A stretch of 64,000 nt of DNA from an uncultured Lachnospiraceae bacterium (GTDB taxonomy: Bacteria; Bacillota; Clostridia; Lachnospirales; Lachnospiraceae), in assembly GCA_910579935.1 (NCBI GenBank), contig CAJTVQ010000006.1, forward strand, positions 1 to 64,000. The letters run 5' to 3'. Every line of letters begins with the position of its first letter. Position 1 is the stretch's first letter. Position numbers and translations under genes: made by a program. The notes beneath the pieces were generated by a model. That model saw only the letters and a program-made list of their open reading frames with translations. It did no database searches and was not told the origin of the DNA. Below, in pieces: positions 52,908 through 61,927 of the stretch.

Positions 52908-54553
52908 AAATTTTGGTGATAAACGGCAGTCCCAAGGGGAAGAAGAGCAACTCTTACCAACTGACGTCTGCTTTTCTGGAAGGCATAAAGCTGGAAACGG
53001 AAAGCATGGGAGAAGAAGTGCAGGTGGAAGAAATACAGGTTGGCCGGATGGATATAAAACCCTGTCTCGGATGTTTCAGCTGTTGGGAGAAAACACCCGG
53101 AAAATGCTGTATCCGGGACGATATGCAGGAAGTCATCGGCAAACTTTTACGGGCGGATGTTACGATATGGAGTTTTCCCCTATATTATTATACGGTGCCG
53201 GGAGATTTAAAAACGCTGATCGACCGCCAGCTTCCCATGCTGCTTCCTTTTATGACAGAGAGAAAGGACGGAATAGGCAATGGGAGCCATCCGTCCAGAT
53301 ATGATATGAGCGGCAAGAAAACGGTGGTGATTTCCACCTGCGGATTTTATACGGCGGAGGGAAATTATGACGGTGTGCGCAGCCTGTTTGACCATATGTG
53401 CGGCAAGGGTCAGTATACGGCCATTTTCTGCGGACAGGGGGAACTGTTCCGCGTGCCGGAGGTTTCCAAAAGGACAGGAGAATATTTGGAATGTGTAAAA
53501 GAAGCGGGCAGGGAGTATGCGCAGGGCGGTATTTCGGATGAATCATTGGAAGAGCTGGGGCAGTTACTGTATCCGAAAGAAGTCTTTGAGCGCATGGCGG
53601 ATGCCAGTTGGGGAATCGATAAAGAAAGCGGAGAAAAGGAACCTGATCCCCTTATTTTTACCAGACAGATGGCGGCAACATACCGGAAGGAAAGCTATGC
53701 AGGCAGGGAACGGGTGTTGGAAATGTACTATACCGATGTGGATGAGTGTTATCAGATTGTTATGGGAAAAGACAGCAGCGAAGTGCGGACGGACGGTTCC
53801 AAAGAGTTCACCACGCGAATCGAAACGCCGATTACGGTCTGGCGTTCCATTGCGGCGGGAGAAATAAGCGGTGAGGAGGCATTGATGAAGCAGCTCTATA
53901 AAGTAAAGGGCGATTTTAACCTGATGTTAAACTGGGACCAGTGTTTCGGCAGCGCTGGCACTGCAGGAGGAAGCGGGGCAAAGAGCAGGAAAACAGGAGG
54001 CATCCATGTACCGGACAAGGAAACGAATATGAATCTTATGCTGATTCCGTGGATTGTATTCTGGGTAGCAGTCCCGATACACAGGGAGGTTGGCGGGTTG
54101 GTATGTATTGCCGTCTGTGTACTGGCGCAGCTTCTTTTTTACCGTCATAAAAAGACTATTTATGACTATTTGACCGGAGTGCTGGTGGCGGGATGTTCCA
54201 TGGCAGTACTGGCGGGAATACCGGAACGGATGGTCGTACCTTTGTCTTATCTTGCCTTTGGAATGATGTGGACGGTATCCTGCCTGGGAAAAATACCGCT
54301 TTCGGCCCATTATTCCATGAATGGTTATGGTGGTGAGAAGGCGCTGGAAAATCCTTTGTTTATGAAGACGAACCGGATTTTAACGCTGATGTGGGGGATT
54401 TTGTACCTGCTGACACCCATTTGGACTTATCTCATTATGGGGACGGAAGCCGGTTATTTTGTAGGTGCAGTCAATTCGGTATTTCCTGCGCTGATGGGAA
54501 TTTTTACCGGATGGTTTCAAAAGTGGTATCCGGCGAAAGTGGCGGGGGGATGA
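52904..54553 (+). CDS. Flavodoxin-type NAD(P)H oxidoreductase fused to SCP2 and membrane domains
   Basis: The 549-residue protein has three parts. Residues 1-240 form an FMN-dependent oxidoreductase of the NADPH-dependent FMN reductase type (VINGSPKGKKSNS, CLGCFSCWEK with a CxxC-like pair, SFPLYYYTVPGDLKT). Residues about 250-370 resemble a sterol-carrier-protein-2 domain (ETPITVWRSIAAGEISGEEAL). Residues about 385-545 hold four or five membrane segments. This suggests a membrane-tethered quinone or lipid-related reductase; the function is unknown. It overlaps its PadR regulator by ATGA. Confidence 0.83.
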   Translation: MKILVINGSPKGKKSNSYQLTSAFLEGIKLETESMGEEVQVEEIQVGRMDIKPCLGCFSCWEKTPGKCCIRDDMQEVIGKLLRADVTIWSFPLYYYTVPGDLKTLIDRQLPMLLPFMTERKDGIGNGSHPSRYDMSGKKTVVISTCGFYTAEGNYDGVRSLFDHMCGKGQYTAIFCGQGELFRVPEVSKRTGEYLECVKEAGREYAQGGISDESLEELGQLLYPKEVFERMADASWGIDKESGEKEPDPLIFTRQMAATYRKESYAGRERVLEMYYTDVDECYQIVMGKDSSEVRTDGSKEFTTRIETPITVWRSIAAGEISGEEALMKQLYKVKGDFNLMLNWDQCFGSAGTAGGSGAKSRKTGGIHVPDKETNMNLMLIPWIVFWVAVPIHREVGGLVCIAVCVLAQLLFYRHKKTIYDYLTGVLVAGCSMAVLAGIPERMVVPLSYLAFGMMWTVSCLGKIPLSAHYSMNGYGGEKALENPLFMKTNRILTLMWGILYLLTPIWTYLIMGTEAGYFVGAVNSVFPALMGIFTGWFQKWYPAKVAGG

Positions 54554-54567
54554 AGCAGCCGAAACAT

Positions 54568-54590
54568 GCAGACAGAAACTGAAAATTGAT
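54568..54590 (+). repeat. Short dispersed motif, copy 4
   Basis: GCAGACAGAAACTGAAAATTGAT matches copy 2 over 22 bases. It lies about 25 bp upstream of the ybaK promoter. Confidence 0.45.
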
Positions 54591-54615
54591 TTCCGTGGAT
54601 AGAGAAAGGTTTTCA

Positions 54616-54644
54616 TTGATTCCTGTCCCGCTCTTGGGTATAAT
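54616..54644 (+). promoter_or_regulatory. Promoter of the ybaK gene
   Basis: TTGATT (54616-54621) and TATAAT (54639-54644) are 17 bp apart. Transcription would begin near 54651, ahead of the short leader frame. Confidence 0.65.
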
Positions 54645-54669
54645 GGGAAATAAGCAGGAATGCGGCAGG

Positions 54670-54792
54670 ATGATAAGATTAGAATTATTGGACGATGCAG
54701 CAGTACATGAATATAAAGCGTATGACAGCTGCCGGGATTTCATTCCGATATTGCAGCAGGTAGAAAGCAATGGCAAAAAACAAAGAGATTAA
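54670..54792 (+). CDS. Possible 40-residue leader peptide before ybaK
   Basis: An ATG at 54670 after GGCAGG opens a 40-residue frame (starts MIRLELLDDAAVHEY) that overlaps the first 23 bases of ybaK. It follows the promoter closely. It might couple translation to ybaK, be a gene remnant, or be chance. Confidence 0.3.
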   Translation: MIRLELLDDAAVHEYKAYDSCRDFIPILQQVESNGKKQRD

Positions 54793-55252
54793 AACAAATG
54801 CAATGCGCATACTGGAAAGAAACAAAATAACATACCGTCATTACACCTATGAATGCGGGGAATTCACGGATGCCATTCAAATCGCGGACATGCTGGGACT
54901 GCCTTATGAAAAGGTATATAAGACACTGGTAACGGCAGGAAGCGGCGGGAATCATTATGTATTTGTCATACCGATCGCAAAGGAACTGGATTTGAAAAAG
55001 GCTGCAAAGAGCGTAGGTGAGAAAGCGGTCAGCATGATTCCGGTGAAAGACATTAATCAGGTAACGGGCTATATCCGCGGGGGATGTACGGCAGTCGGTA
55101 TGAAGAAGCAGTATGTGACAAGGGTGGACAGCTCCGCGGAGCAGTTGGAGCAGATGATTGTCAGCGGCGGCCGCATCGGTTCGCAGATAGAACTGGCCCC
55201 AAAGGACTTGCTGGCGGCGGCTCAGGCAGAGTATGCCACTCTGACGGTCTGA
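54770..55252 (+). CDS. ybaK: Cys-tRNA(Pro)/Cys-tRNA(Cys) deacylase
   Basis: The 160-residue YbaK/EbsC-type editing enzyme hydrolyses Cys-tRNA(Pro) in trans. It shows the family pattern: YEKVYKTLVTAG, the conserved lysine in FVIPIAKELDLKKAAK, GYIRGGCTAVGMKKQ and SGGRIGSQIELAPKDL. Its stop codon touches a family A repeat. Confidence 0.93.
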   Translation: MAKNKEIKTNAMRILERNKITYRHYTYECGEFTDAIQIADMLGLPYEKVYKTLVTAGSGGNHYVFVIPIAKELDLKKAAKSVGEKAVSMIPVKDINQVTGYIRGGCTAVGMKKQYVTRVDSSAEQLEQMIVSGGRIGSQIELAPKDLLAAAQAEYATLTV

Positions 55253-55375
55253 CGGTTACGGAACTGGAATCAGTAATTGCCAGGACAATGCCCGGATGAA
55301 TTTCAGGCTGCAAAGCAGACGGAAATTTATCTGCTGATGCCGGCAGTGGGAGGGCGGTTACGGAACTGGAAAAGG
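55251..55375 (+). repeat. Family A repeat, single copy upstream of the EAL gene
   Basis: This is the most diverged copy. CGGTTACGGAACTGGAA occurs at both ends, with GGCTGCAAAGCAGACGGAAAT and ATCTGCTG in the middle (fewer than 20 bases each are identical to other copies). Its end leads into the AGGGAAC site of the next gene. Confidence 0.8.
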
Positions 55376-55389
55376 ATAGGGAACAGCAG

Positions 55390-57516
55390 ATGAGGGAAGA
55401 GCAGGAGAACATATGGGACTCCCTGACAGGTATTTATAACCGCAAGGGGTTTTATCAGGCAACACAGGAATTGTTTGACCGCAATCCGGACACGAAATAT
55501 GTGATCGCGTATTGGAATGTACAGCGTTTTAAAATCATTAATGAACTGTTCGGACGGGAAGTGGGAGACAATATCTTAATTCAGATGGCAGAGCGGATTA
55601 AAAGCGCTTATCACGGCGTGAAGGGACAGAATGGCATAGAGGGGACTTACGGGCGGATGGAAAGCGATAATTTCGCTATTTGCTTTCCGGCCAGTTTTCT
55701 GGAGGGTGACCGTGCCTTTGTCCATTCCGGTGAAATTACCTATATCAGTGAAGATGCGGAGTACCGTTTTTCTTCCTGCTATGGATTATATGTGGTGGAA
55801 GACCGTTCGGTGGGCATTGCCGCCATGGTGGACAGGAGCAGGCTTGCCATGGACACGGTTAAAACGAATTATGTCAGACCCTATGCCTATTACAATGACA
55901 GTATGCGCGAACGTGTGGTGATGGAGCAGATACTGATGAGCGAGTGTGAAAAAGCAATTCGGGAGCGCCAGTTTATGGTATATTACCAGCCGGTCTGCGA
56001 TGCGGTGAGCGGGAGGATCATGAGCGCCGAGGCTTTGGTGCGCTGGAACCATCCGCAGCGGGGGATGATTTCCCCGGCAGTATTTATTCCCCTGTTTGAG
56101 AGGAATGGATTCGTCAGTGTCTTGGACCGTTATGTGTGGGAAAGTGTCTGCCAGATGCTGCGCCGGAGACTGGATGAGGGAAAGGAAGTGGTTCCCGTGT
56201 CCATCAATGTATCCAGGGTAGATTTTTATAATCAGCAGTTATGTGAAAATATTATCCGCATTTTGGATAAATACGGTTTGGAAAAGCGCCTGCTGCGTCT
56301 GGAAGTGACGGAAAGTTCATATTCCGACGATCCGCAGCATGTACTGGAGATTGTAAAACGCCTGCAGGATCATGGATTCACGATTATGATGGACGATTTC
56401 GGCAGCGGATATTCTTCCCTAAATACGCTGAAGGATTTGCCGGTGGACATTCTGAAAATAGACATGAAGTTTATGGATGATCTGGAGAAAGGCGGGAAAT
56501 CCGCGATCATTCTCGAATCTATCGTCCGTATGGCGAAGTGGATGAGCCTGAAAGCGGTGGCTGAGGGTGTGGAAACGGAAGAAGAACTGAATTTCCTAAA
56601 AAGCGTGGAATGCAACTATATCCAGGGCTATTATTTTTACCGCCCCATGCCGGAAAAGGAATTTGAAGAACAGTTAAATCACAGGGAGGAACTGCCGGCC
56701 GGAAAAGAACTTATGATGTCCGGCGGGGAGGGTGACTTTGCCGTGCTGTACGGTGAAAGCATGAAAGGTGAGAATCTGTTTCAAAATATGCTGGGCGGGC
56801 TGGGAATTTATGAGCTGGTGGGCGACCGCATGGAGATTGTACGCGCGAATCGGGGGTACTGCGAGATGCTTTTGGAACCGGGCAGTATCGGGCTGATGTC
56901 CGGCAGGCGGCTGATTAGCGAATACATGTATGACGAGGATTATCAGGCGCTTCTGGAGCGGTGCGGGGAAGCGGAAAAAACGAAAACCATGGTAGACACC
57001 CAGCTGAGGCGCAGACGGTATGACGGCAGCACGGCATGGCTGGATGTGCGCATCCGATTTCTTGGAAATCAGGGAAACCGTAAATTGTATTGTTTTTACA
57101 TTATGGATATATCCCGCATGAAACAGATCGAAATGGAGGGCTATGCAAACCGTTACAGTCAGGCATTGTTCCGGAATTTTGACAAAGTATACCGGCTGGA
57201 TTATGATACCGGTTATGCGGAAGTACTGCATACTTCGGAAGAAAAAATGAAAATCGGGGACAAGGTATATTTCCGTGATTTCTTCGAACGGTTTGACCGT
57301 GAGATCATTTCGGAACGGAAAGAGGAATACCGTCAGTGGATGAAAGACAAAGAGGCTGTGGATGAGGCGCTGCGGGGCAGCAGGTCGCGCAGTCTTACGA
57401 TTGACTATCGGGTAGACGGTCCGAAGACTGGCTGTAAGCAGGTGTGGGCCGTTTTGATAAAGGTGACGACTGCTTATGAGGAGGAAGGGTATCTGCTCTG
57501 TCTTAAGCGGGCTTAA
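55390..57516 (+). CDS. Degenerate GGDEF - EAL domain protein, c-di-GMP phosphodiesterase
   Basis: The 708-residue protein starts with a GGDEF-type domain (about 10-150) whose signature is degraded to GRMESDNF, so cyclase activity is unlikely. The EAL domain (about 175-440) keeps AEALVRW, EVTES, DDFGSGYS, LKIDMKFM and AEGVETEEE, so hydrolysis of c-di-GMP is expected. A C-terminal PAS-like part (about 465-705) may sense a signal. It has no membrane segment. It may tune motility together with the chemotaxis genes. Confidence 0.9.
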   Translation: MREEQENIWDSLTGIYNRKGFYQATQELFDRNPDTKYVIAYWNVQRFKIINELFGREVGDNILIQMAERIKSAYHGVKGQNGIEGTYGRMESDNFAICFPASFLEGDRAFVHSGEITYISEDAEYRFSSCYGLYVVEDRSVGIAAMVDRSRLAMDTVKTNYVRPYAYYNDSMRERVVMEQILMSECEKAIRERQFMVYYQPVCDAVSGRIMSAEALVRWNHPQRGMISPAVFIPLFERNGFVSVLDRYVWESVCQMLRRRLDEGKEVVPVSINVSRVDFYNQQLCENIIRILDKYGLEKRLLRLEVTESSYSDDPQHVLEIVKRLQDHGFTIMMDDFGSGYSSLNTLKDLPVDILKIDMKFMDDLEKGGKSAIILESIVRMAKWMSLKAVAEGVETEEELNFLKSVECNYIQGYYFYRPMPEKEFEEQLNHREELPAGKELMMSGGEGDFAVLYGESMKGENLFQNMLGGLGIYELVGDRMEIVRANRGYCEMLLEPGSIGLMSGRRLISEYMYDEDYQALLERCGEAEKTKTMVDTQLRRRRYDGSTAWLDVRIRFLGNQGNRKLYCFYIMDISRMKQIEMEGYANRYSQALFRNFDKVYRLDYDTGYAEVLHTSEEKMKIGDKVYFRDFFERFDREIISERKEEYRQWMKDKEAVDEALRGSRSRSLTIDYRVDGPKTGCKQVWAVLIKVTTAYEEEGYLLCLKRA

Positions 57517-57537
57517 AATTGTGGATAGAAAATAAAG

Positions 57538-57573
57538 CCGGGAATCTGTTTTCAGGGTTCCCGGTTGTGTTTA
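57538..57573 (+). terminator. Terminator after the EAL gene
   Basis: Arms CCGGGAA (57538-57544) and TTCCCGG (57558-57564) are followed by TTGTGTTT. The T run is interrupted. Confidence 0.55.
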
Positions 57574-57658
57574 AAAAACGAAAACAGTCTCATTGCATAA
57601 TTTGTATCGATCGCGGCGTGGGCGAGTGAACAGCGTACGGATTATGAACAGGCGCTGT

Positions 57659-57803
57659 TTAAATTAGTATCTCCGGGTATTGCCCACCAATAGTTTCAGT
57701 TTTTGGAAGATCATGAGTCATTGGCAGCCAGCCGAACTGCTGTTCAACCTTACTCTGCACAAATCCACGGAATAAAAATTCTTCATCTTGCTGATTTTCA
57801 GGG
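57659..57803 (-). other. Unrecognised coding-like fragment in the mtnA upstream gap
   Basis: On the minus strand an open stretch reads DEEFLFRGFVQSKVEQQFGW and continues to a stop at 57659. It looks protein-like but has no start, and I do not recognise it. The rest of 57517-57860 holds only the terminator and the mtnA promoter. Confidence 0.25.
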
Positions 57804-57816
57804 ACGGGCGTATAAT
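57788..57816 (+). promoter_or_regulatory. Promoter of mtnA
   Basis: TTGCTG (57788-57793) and TATAAT (57811-57816) have 17-bp spacing, 45 bp before the first mtnA ATG. Confidence 0.65.
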
Positions 57817-57860
57817 ACTCTTGTCTGAAAGACGTTTTTTGAAGGAAAATTAAGAACAGT

Positions 57861-58982
57861 ATGGAGCGTTTGAATATGGAAAAGAAGGTCAGGGAAAATA
57901 CAGGGAAAAATATTATGGATTACGAAACCGTAACGTTGGATGAGGAAGCAAATGCCGTGGTCATCATCGACCAGACGCTGCTTCCCAATAAGACGGAGCT
58001 AATCCGGCTGAAAACGGCGCAGGAGATATGGGACGCCATTTATTTACTGAAAGTGCGCGGCGCTCCGGCAATCGGCGTGGCGGCGGCTTTCGGCATTTAT
58101 GTGCTGGCAGAACAGGTGGACACGGAAGATTACGAAGTATTTTATCGGGAGTTTGTAAAGCAGAAGGAATATCTGGACAGCGCCAGACCTACGGCGGTCA
58201 ATCTGTCATGGGCTCTGAACCGTATGGATGAGGTATGCCGGGGGAACAGTCATCTTCCGGTGGCGCAGTTAAAGTGCAGGTTAAAGGAAGAAGCAGCTGC
58301 CATTAAGGAAGAAGATATACAGGTATGCCGGAAAATCGGAGAGTATGGGCTGGAGCTGGTAAAACCGGGGGACGGGATCCTGACCCACTGCAATGCGGGG
58401 CAGCTGGCAGCGTGCAGATACGGGACTGCCACGGCGCCTATTTATCTGGGACAGGAAAGGGGGTACCGGTTCCGTGTTTTTGCGGATGAAACCAGACCTC
58501 TTTTACAGGGGGCGAGGCTGACGGCTTACGAGTTGTTTTCTTCCGGCGTGGATGTGACGCTGATCTGCGACAATATGTCTGCGGCGGTTATGAAAAACGG
58601 CTGGATAAATGCGGTATTTGTAGGCTGTGACCGCGTAGCGGCAAACGGGGATGCCGCCAATAAGATAGGAACGTCCGTAGTGGCGGCAGTGGCAAAGCAG
58701 TATCATGTGCCATTTTATGTCTGTGCGCCTACTTCCACGATTGATCTGGCAACTCCGACCGGGGAGGATATCCGTATCGAGCAGCGTCCGGCAGATGAGG
58801 TGACGCAGATGTGGTATAAGGAACGGATGGCGCCGGAAGGAATCAAAGTGTATAATCCGGCCTTTGATGTAACGGACCATGATTTAATTACGGCGATCGT
58901 GACGGAGTATGGAGTGGCAAGGGCGCCTTATACAGAATCTCTGCGTGAGATTTTTGAAAAGAAAAAAGAATATGGTAACTGA
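57861..58982 (+). CDS. mtnA: S-methyl-5-thioribose-1-phosphate isomerase
   Basis: The enzyme converts methylthioribose-1-phosphate to methylthioribulose-1-phosphate in methionine salvage. The 373 residues include VRGAPAIGVAAAFG, SARPTAVNLSWALNR, THCNAGQLA (catalytic Cys) and VGCDRVAANGDAANKIGT (catalytic Asp). A second in-frame ATG at 57876 has a better-spaced GGAG and could be the true start. No other salvage gene is adjacent; the family B repeat follows the stop. Confidence 0.93.
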   Translation: MERLNMEKKVRENTGKNIMDYETVTLDEEANAVVIIDQTLLPNKTELIRLKTAQEIWDAIYLLKVRGAPAIGVAAAFGIYVLAEQVDTEDYEVFYREFVKQKEYLDSARPTAVNLSWALNRMDEVCRGNSHLPVAQLKCRLKEEAAAIKEEDIQVCRKIGEYGLELVKPGDGILTHCNAGQLAACRYGTATAPIYLGQERGYRFRVFADETRPLLQGARLTAYELFSSGVDVTLICDNMSAAVMKNGWINAVFVGCDRVAANGDAANKIGTSVVAAVAKQYHVPFYVCAPTSTIDLATPTGEDIRIEQRPADEVTQMWYKERMAPEGIKVYNPAFDVTDHDLITAIVTEYGVARAPYTESLREIFEKKKEYGN

Positions 58983-58988
58983 ATTTTA

Positions 58989-59134
58989 CGTTGCTGCTCA
59001 CAGTCGAAATGCGCATTAACTGCACATTTACGACCCGACACAGTGGATCGTGCAGGCATCTGCGCCTCGCCGCAGGCGACTTTTCATGCGCAAATGCCGT
59101 TACTGAGCAGCTGAAAGCTGTGAATAATAACAAC
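58989..59134. repeat. Family B palindromic repeat, copy 2
   Basis: This copy begins six bases after the mtnA stop. It is roughly 85% like copy 1 by eye, with GCAGGCATCTGCGCC and TTTTCATGCGCAAATGCCG conserved. Several differences between copies lie in paired arms (for example CACGG/CCGTG becomes CACAG/CTGTG), as expected if structure is kept. Confidence 0.8.
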
Positions 59135-59174
59135 TTTACGGAACATACAGGATGAAAGCGAAAGGGAAAACGGG

Positions 59175-59987
59175 ATGGAACATGAAACAGAACTTATTAT
59201 GCTGGGCACGGGACATGCCATGGTGACCAAATGTTATAATACGTGCTTTGCCCTGCATGTGAACGGAGAATATTTTCTGGTGGATGCAGGCGGTGGGAAC
59301 GGGATTCTGGTGCAGATGGAGGCGGCGGGGATTCCGTTCACAAAGGTGCATCATATGTTCGTGACCCATGCCCATACCGACCATATCCTCGGCGTGGTGT
59401 GGGTGATTCGCAAGGCGGCGGCATTGATGAGGAAAGGGGAATATGAGGAAAGCCTGACGGTTTACTGTCATGATAAGGTGAAGGAAATCCTGGATTTTAT
59501 GTGCAGGCAGATGCTTCCGGGCAAATTTTCCTCGTTTTTGGGAGAGCGGATTTTCCTGGAGACAGTGGAGGACGGAGAGAAAAGGGAATGGGCGGGAATG
59601 CCGTTTACGTTCTTTGATATTTGTTCCACAAAAGAGAAACAGTTCGGGTTTGAGGCAGTACTGCCGGATGGCGGGCGGTTTGTCTGTCTGGGGGATGAGC
59701 CGTATCAGGAGGCGTGCCGGAATCATGTGCAGGGCTGTGACTGGCTGCTTTGCGAAGCGTTCTGTATGGAGGAGGATAAGGAAATTTACAGGCCTTATGA
59801 GAAACATCACAGCACGGCATTGGATGCGGGGAAAATTGCCGCGGCGCTGGAGGTAAGGAATCTGGTGCTGTACCATACGGAGGATGACCGCTTACGGGAG
59901 AGGAAAAAGCGGTATACAAAAGAAGCGCGGACTTATTACGGCGGAAATGTATTTGTGCCGATGGACCTGGAGAGAATCCATTTATAA
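59175..59987 (+). CDS. MBL-fold metallo-hydrolase, RNase Z/BN-like
   Basis: The 270-residue protein has the metal motif VTHAHTDHILGVVW, an N-terminal LGTGHAMVTKCYNTC segment and a late ALEVRNLVLYHTEDD. It belongs to the RNase Z-like branch of metallo-beta-lactamase-fold enzymes, but the exact substrate cannot be told. Confidence 0.83.
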   Translation: MEHETELIMLGTGHAMVTKCYNTCFALHVNGEYFLVDAGGGNGILVQMEAAGIPFTKVHHMFVTHAHTDHILGVVWVIRKAAALMRKGEYEESLTVYCHDKVKEILDFMCRQMLPGKFSSFLGERIFLETVEDGEKREWAGMPFTFFDICSTKEKQFGFEAVLPDGGRFVCLGDEPYQEACRNHVQGCDWLLCEAFCMEEDKEIYRPYEKHHSTALDAGKIAAALEVRNLVLYHTEDDRLRERKKRYTKEARTYYGGNVFVPMDLERIHL

Positions 59988-60156
59988 GGGCATCAATAAT
60001 TTGGTGTTAGATTTTGGCAGAATATCTTGAATGGAAATATGTCTGTCTTTTTTGAAGTATGCCGCGAAAGCGCAATATAAGCCGAAACTGGCGGATGATC
60101 ATTCCGTCTGCTTTTAGAGCATGTTTGTGAATAAAGACCTGTTTTTGGGAAATAAT

Positions 60157-60192
60157 AAAAATGCAACATATGTTTATAATATGTTGCATTTT
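60157..60192. terminator. Hairpin terminator, bidirectional
   Basis: Arms AAAATGCAACATAT and ATATGTTGCATTTT (14 bp) enclose a short loop with A/T flanks. It lies 170 bp after the hydrolase gene. Confidence 0.7.
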
Positions 60193-60538
60193 ATCTTACA
60201 CATTCTATAGCGGTATGACATCGAAAAACTTTACAGATAAGAGGATTGGTGTGGTCAGAAGCAGGGTGATTGAGAACAAAATAACAGATCAGGAACTCAG
60301 GGCAGCGCTTGGGCTTTTGTAAAAGGTACAGCGGGAAGTGGCGGAGCACAATCCCGTTCCTTTGGACATTCTTCCGGAAATGCAGAAGCTTTTTACTGCC
60401 GGCCTTCTGGCTTCTGCGGGAAGGCCATACTTACAGGCACCGCATTGGCATGATGCTGGAACAGTGGGAAAAGCTGTAAAGCCGTGCAGGCATATCTGCC
60501 CGGTCCGCTGTATACAGGGAAAAAGGATCGTAAAAAAA
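60193..60538. other. Intergenic stretch with possible gene decay
   Basis: No supported gene. An open stretch at 60338-60530 on the plus strand reads like broken coding sequence in two frames but matches nothing I recognise. No RNA gene was seen. Confidence 0.4.
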
Positions 60539-61927
60539 TCAGTATCCCATGTCTTTCAGGCGTTTCACGATTTCCACATAAGTTTCAAGGATATCAAAAC
60601 CTTTGTAATCTTCCCGTTTCAGGTCGATCATGTCGCCGTGGGAGATGCCGCGGCGGTAGCGGTTCCGGAATGTTCCCTGAAACGTCCCCCACTTTGCGCT
60701 TTCTTCGGTAACCAGACCGTCATTGGCGGAATTCCCTGCAAAATCCATGATCAGGTTGGGAATGGAAAGCAGGCTGTCGCTCCAGGTGTGCTGCATGACG
60801 GAAGCATAGCTTTGGTAATATACCTCCGGACAGTCGGGGGTAATTTCGTTAAAATGGGCGCAGTAAGCGGGCGCAAGCTGCTTGCTGGCATGATAACAGT
60901 CAGGGTGACAGTCGCCGAATCTGGAAAACGTGCGGTCAAACCATGAGGAAATCAGACGGTATATTCCGTCCGGAAGCCGGTTTAGCACATCAATAAGTTC
61001 GGAGCCGCGGTGGGGCGTGGAAACGGTCGTCAGGGAAGCGACCTGCTGTTCCATATGCAGACGGGTGATCAGATAACGGGAGTCCAGACCGCCCTTGGAG
61101 TGGGCGATGATATTCACTTTTTCACAGTGGTTTTCTTCCAGAACCTGCAGAATCTTCTGCCGGATGCTTTCCGCATTATCCTCGATGGTACCCCATGCCT
61201 GCTGGTGTCCGTAGTAGACAACCGCGCCGTTTCGCGCCAGTTCTTTCGGAATACGTCCCCAATAGTTAAAATAGCGCAGGTCACGGAATCCGATGCCGTG
61301 CACCATGACCAGCGGATATTTGGTGGCGCATATGCTGCTGTCCGCCCTTTCGGCACGGGCGGTAAAGCGGCACCGCTCGTTGTCACATTCTTCTTTTGCC
61401 TTTTCACACAGGTATTTCATCAGAAAGAGATTTATGACGGGAACCCACAGGTTCAGGATGATCAGCAGCCGTTTCACGATGCCGAGCCGGTAACAGGTAA
61501 AAAGAATGCGCAGCTGTCCGTTGAACAAAAGGAAAAAGAGAACAAGGATGCCCGTGACCAGGTTCGCCGTAAACAGCGCCGGACTTGTCCCGTAAAATTC
61601 CGTCAGGATGGGCAGATGTCCCGTAAGCATAAGACAATAGAGGATACTCTGCAGAAGGAATCCCCAGATACTGAACGATATTAAGTACTGTCCCCCATCC
61701 AGTACCGTAATGCGCATGGGACAATCGCCATGGGAGCGGACGGGGAGGATATGAAGGCATATCAGAAAGCAGAGGTAAACAAGCGCCATTCCCGACGTTG
61801 CCAAAAAGGAAGGCAGGGGAGGGGTAAAATCCCTGCGCCCGATACAGAGCCACCAGAGAAAAACGGGCTGGGGCAGGAGCAGCATCAGGAAAAAGCGGGT
61901 GACCCTGCCGGTAAAACGGAAATTCAT
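60539..61927 (-). CDS. Membrane-anchored lipase-like alpha/beta hydrolase
   Basis: The 462-residue protein has about four or five N-terminal membrane segments (residues 10-190) and a C-terminal alpha/beta-hydrolase domain. The nucleophile elbow is AHSKGGLDSR (GxSxG variant with Ala at the first position), an oxyanion loop lies at PLVMVHGIGFRD, and a late SHGDM histidine is present. It resembles bacterial triacylglycerol lipases. The start at 61927 overlaps the upstream gene's stop as ATGA. Confidence 0.85.
   Translation of the reverse strand: MNFRFTGRVTRFFLMLLLPQPVFLWWLCIGRRDFTPPLPSFLATSGMALVYLCFLICLHILPVRSHGDCPMRITVLDGGQYLISFSIWGFLLQSILYCLMLTGHLPILTEFYGTSPALFTANLVTGILVLFFLLFNGQLRILFTCYRLGIVKRLLIILNLWVPVINLFLMKYLCEKAKEECDNERCRFTARAERADSSICATKYPLVMVHGIGFRDLRYFNYWGRIPKELARNGAVVYYGHQQAWGTIEDNAESIRQKILQVLEENHCEKVNIIAHSKGGLDSRYLITRLHMEQQVASLTTVSTPHRGSELIDVLNRLPDGIYRLISSWFDRTFSRFGDCHPDCYHASKQLAPAYCAHFNEITPDCPEVYYQSYASVMQHTWSDSLLSIPNLIMDFAGNSANDGLVTEESAKWGTFQGTFRNRYRRGISHGDMIDLKREDYKGFDILETYVEIVKRLKDMGY

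Noticed and set aside
60338..60946. 202-residue plus-strand frame
   Set aside because: It mostly opposes the lipase gene; only the first part lies in intergenic sequence and it matches nothing I know.
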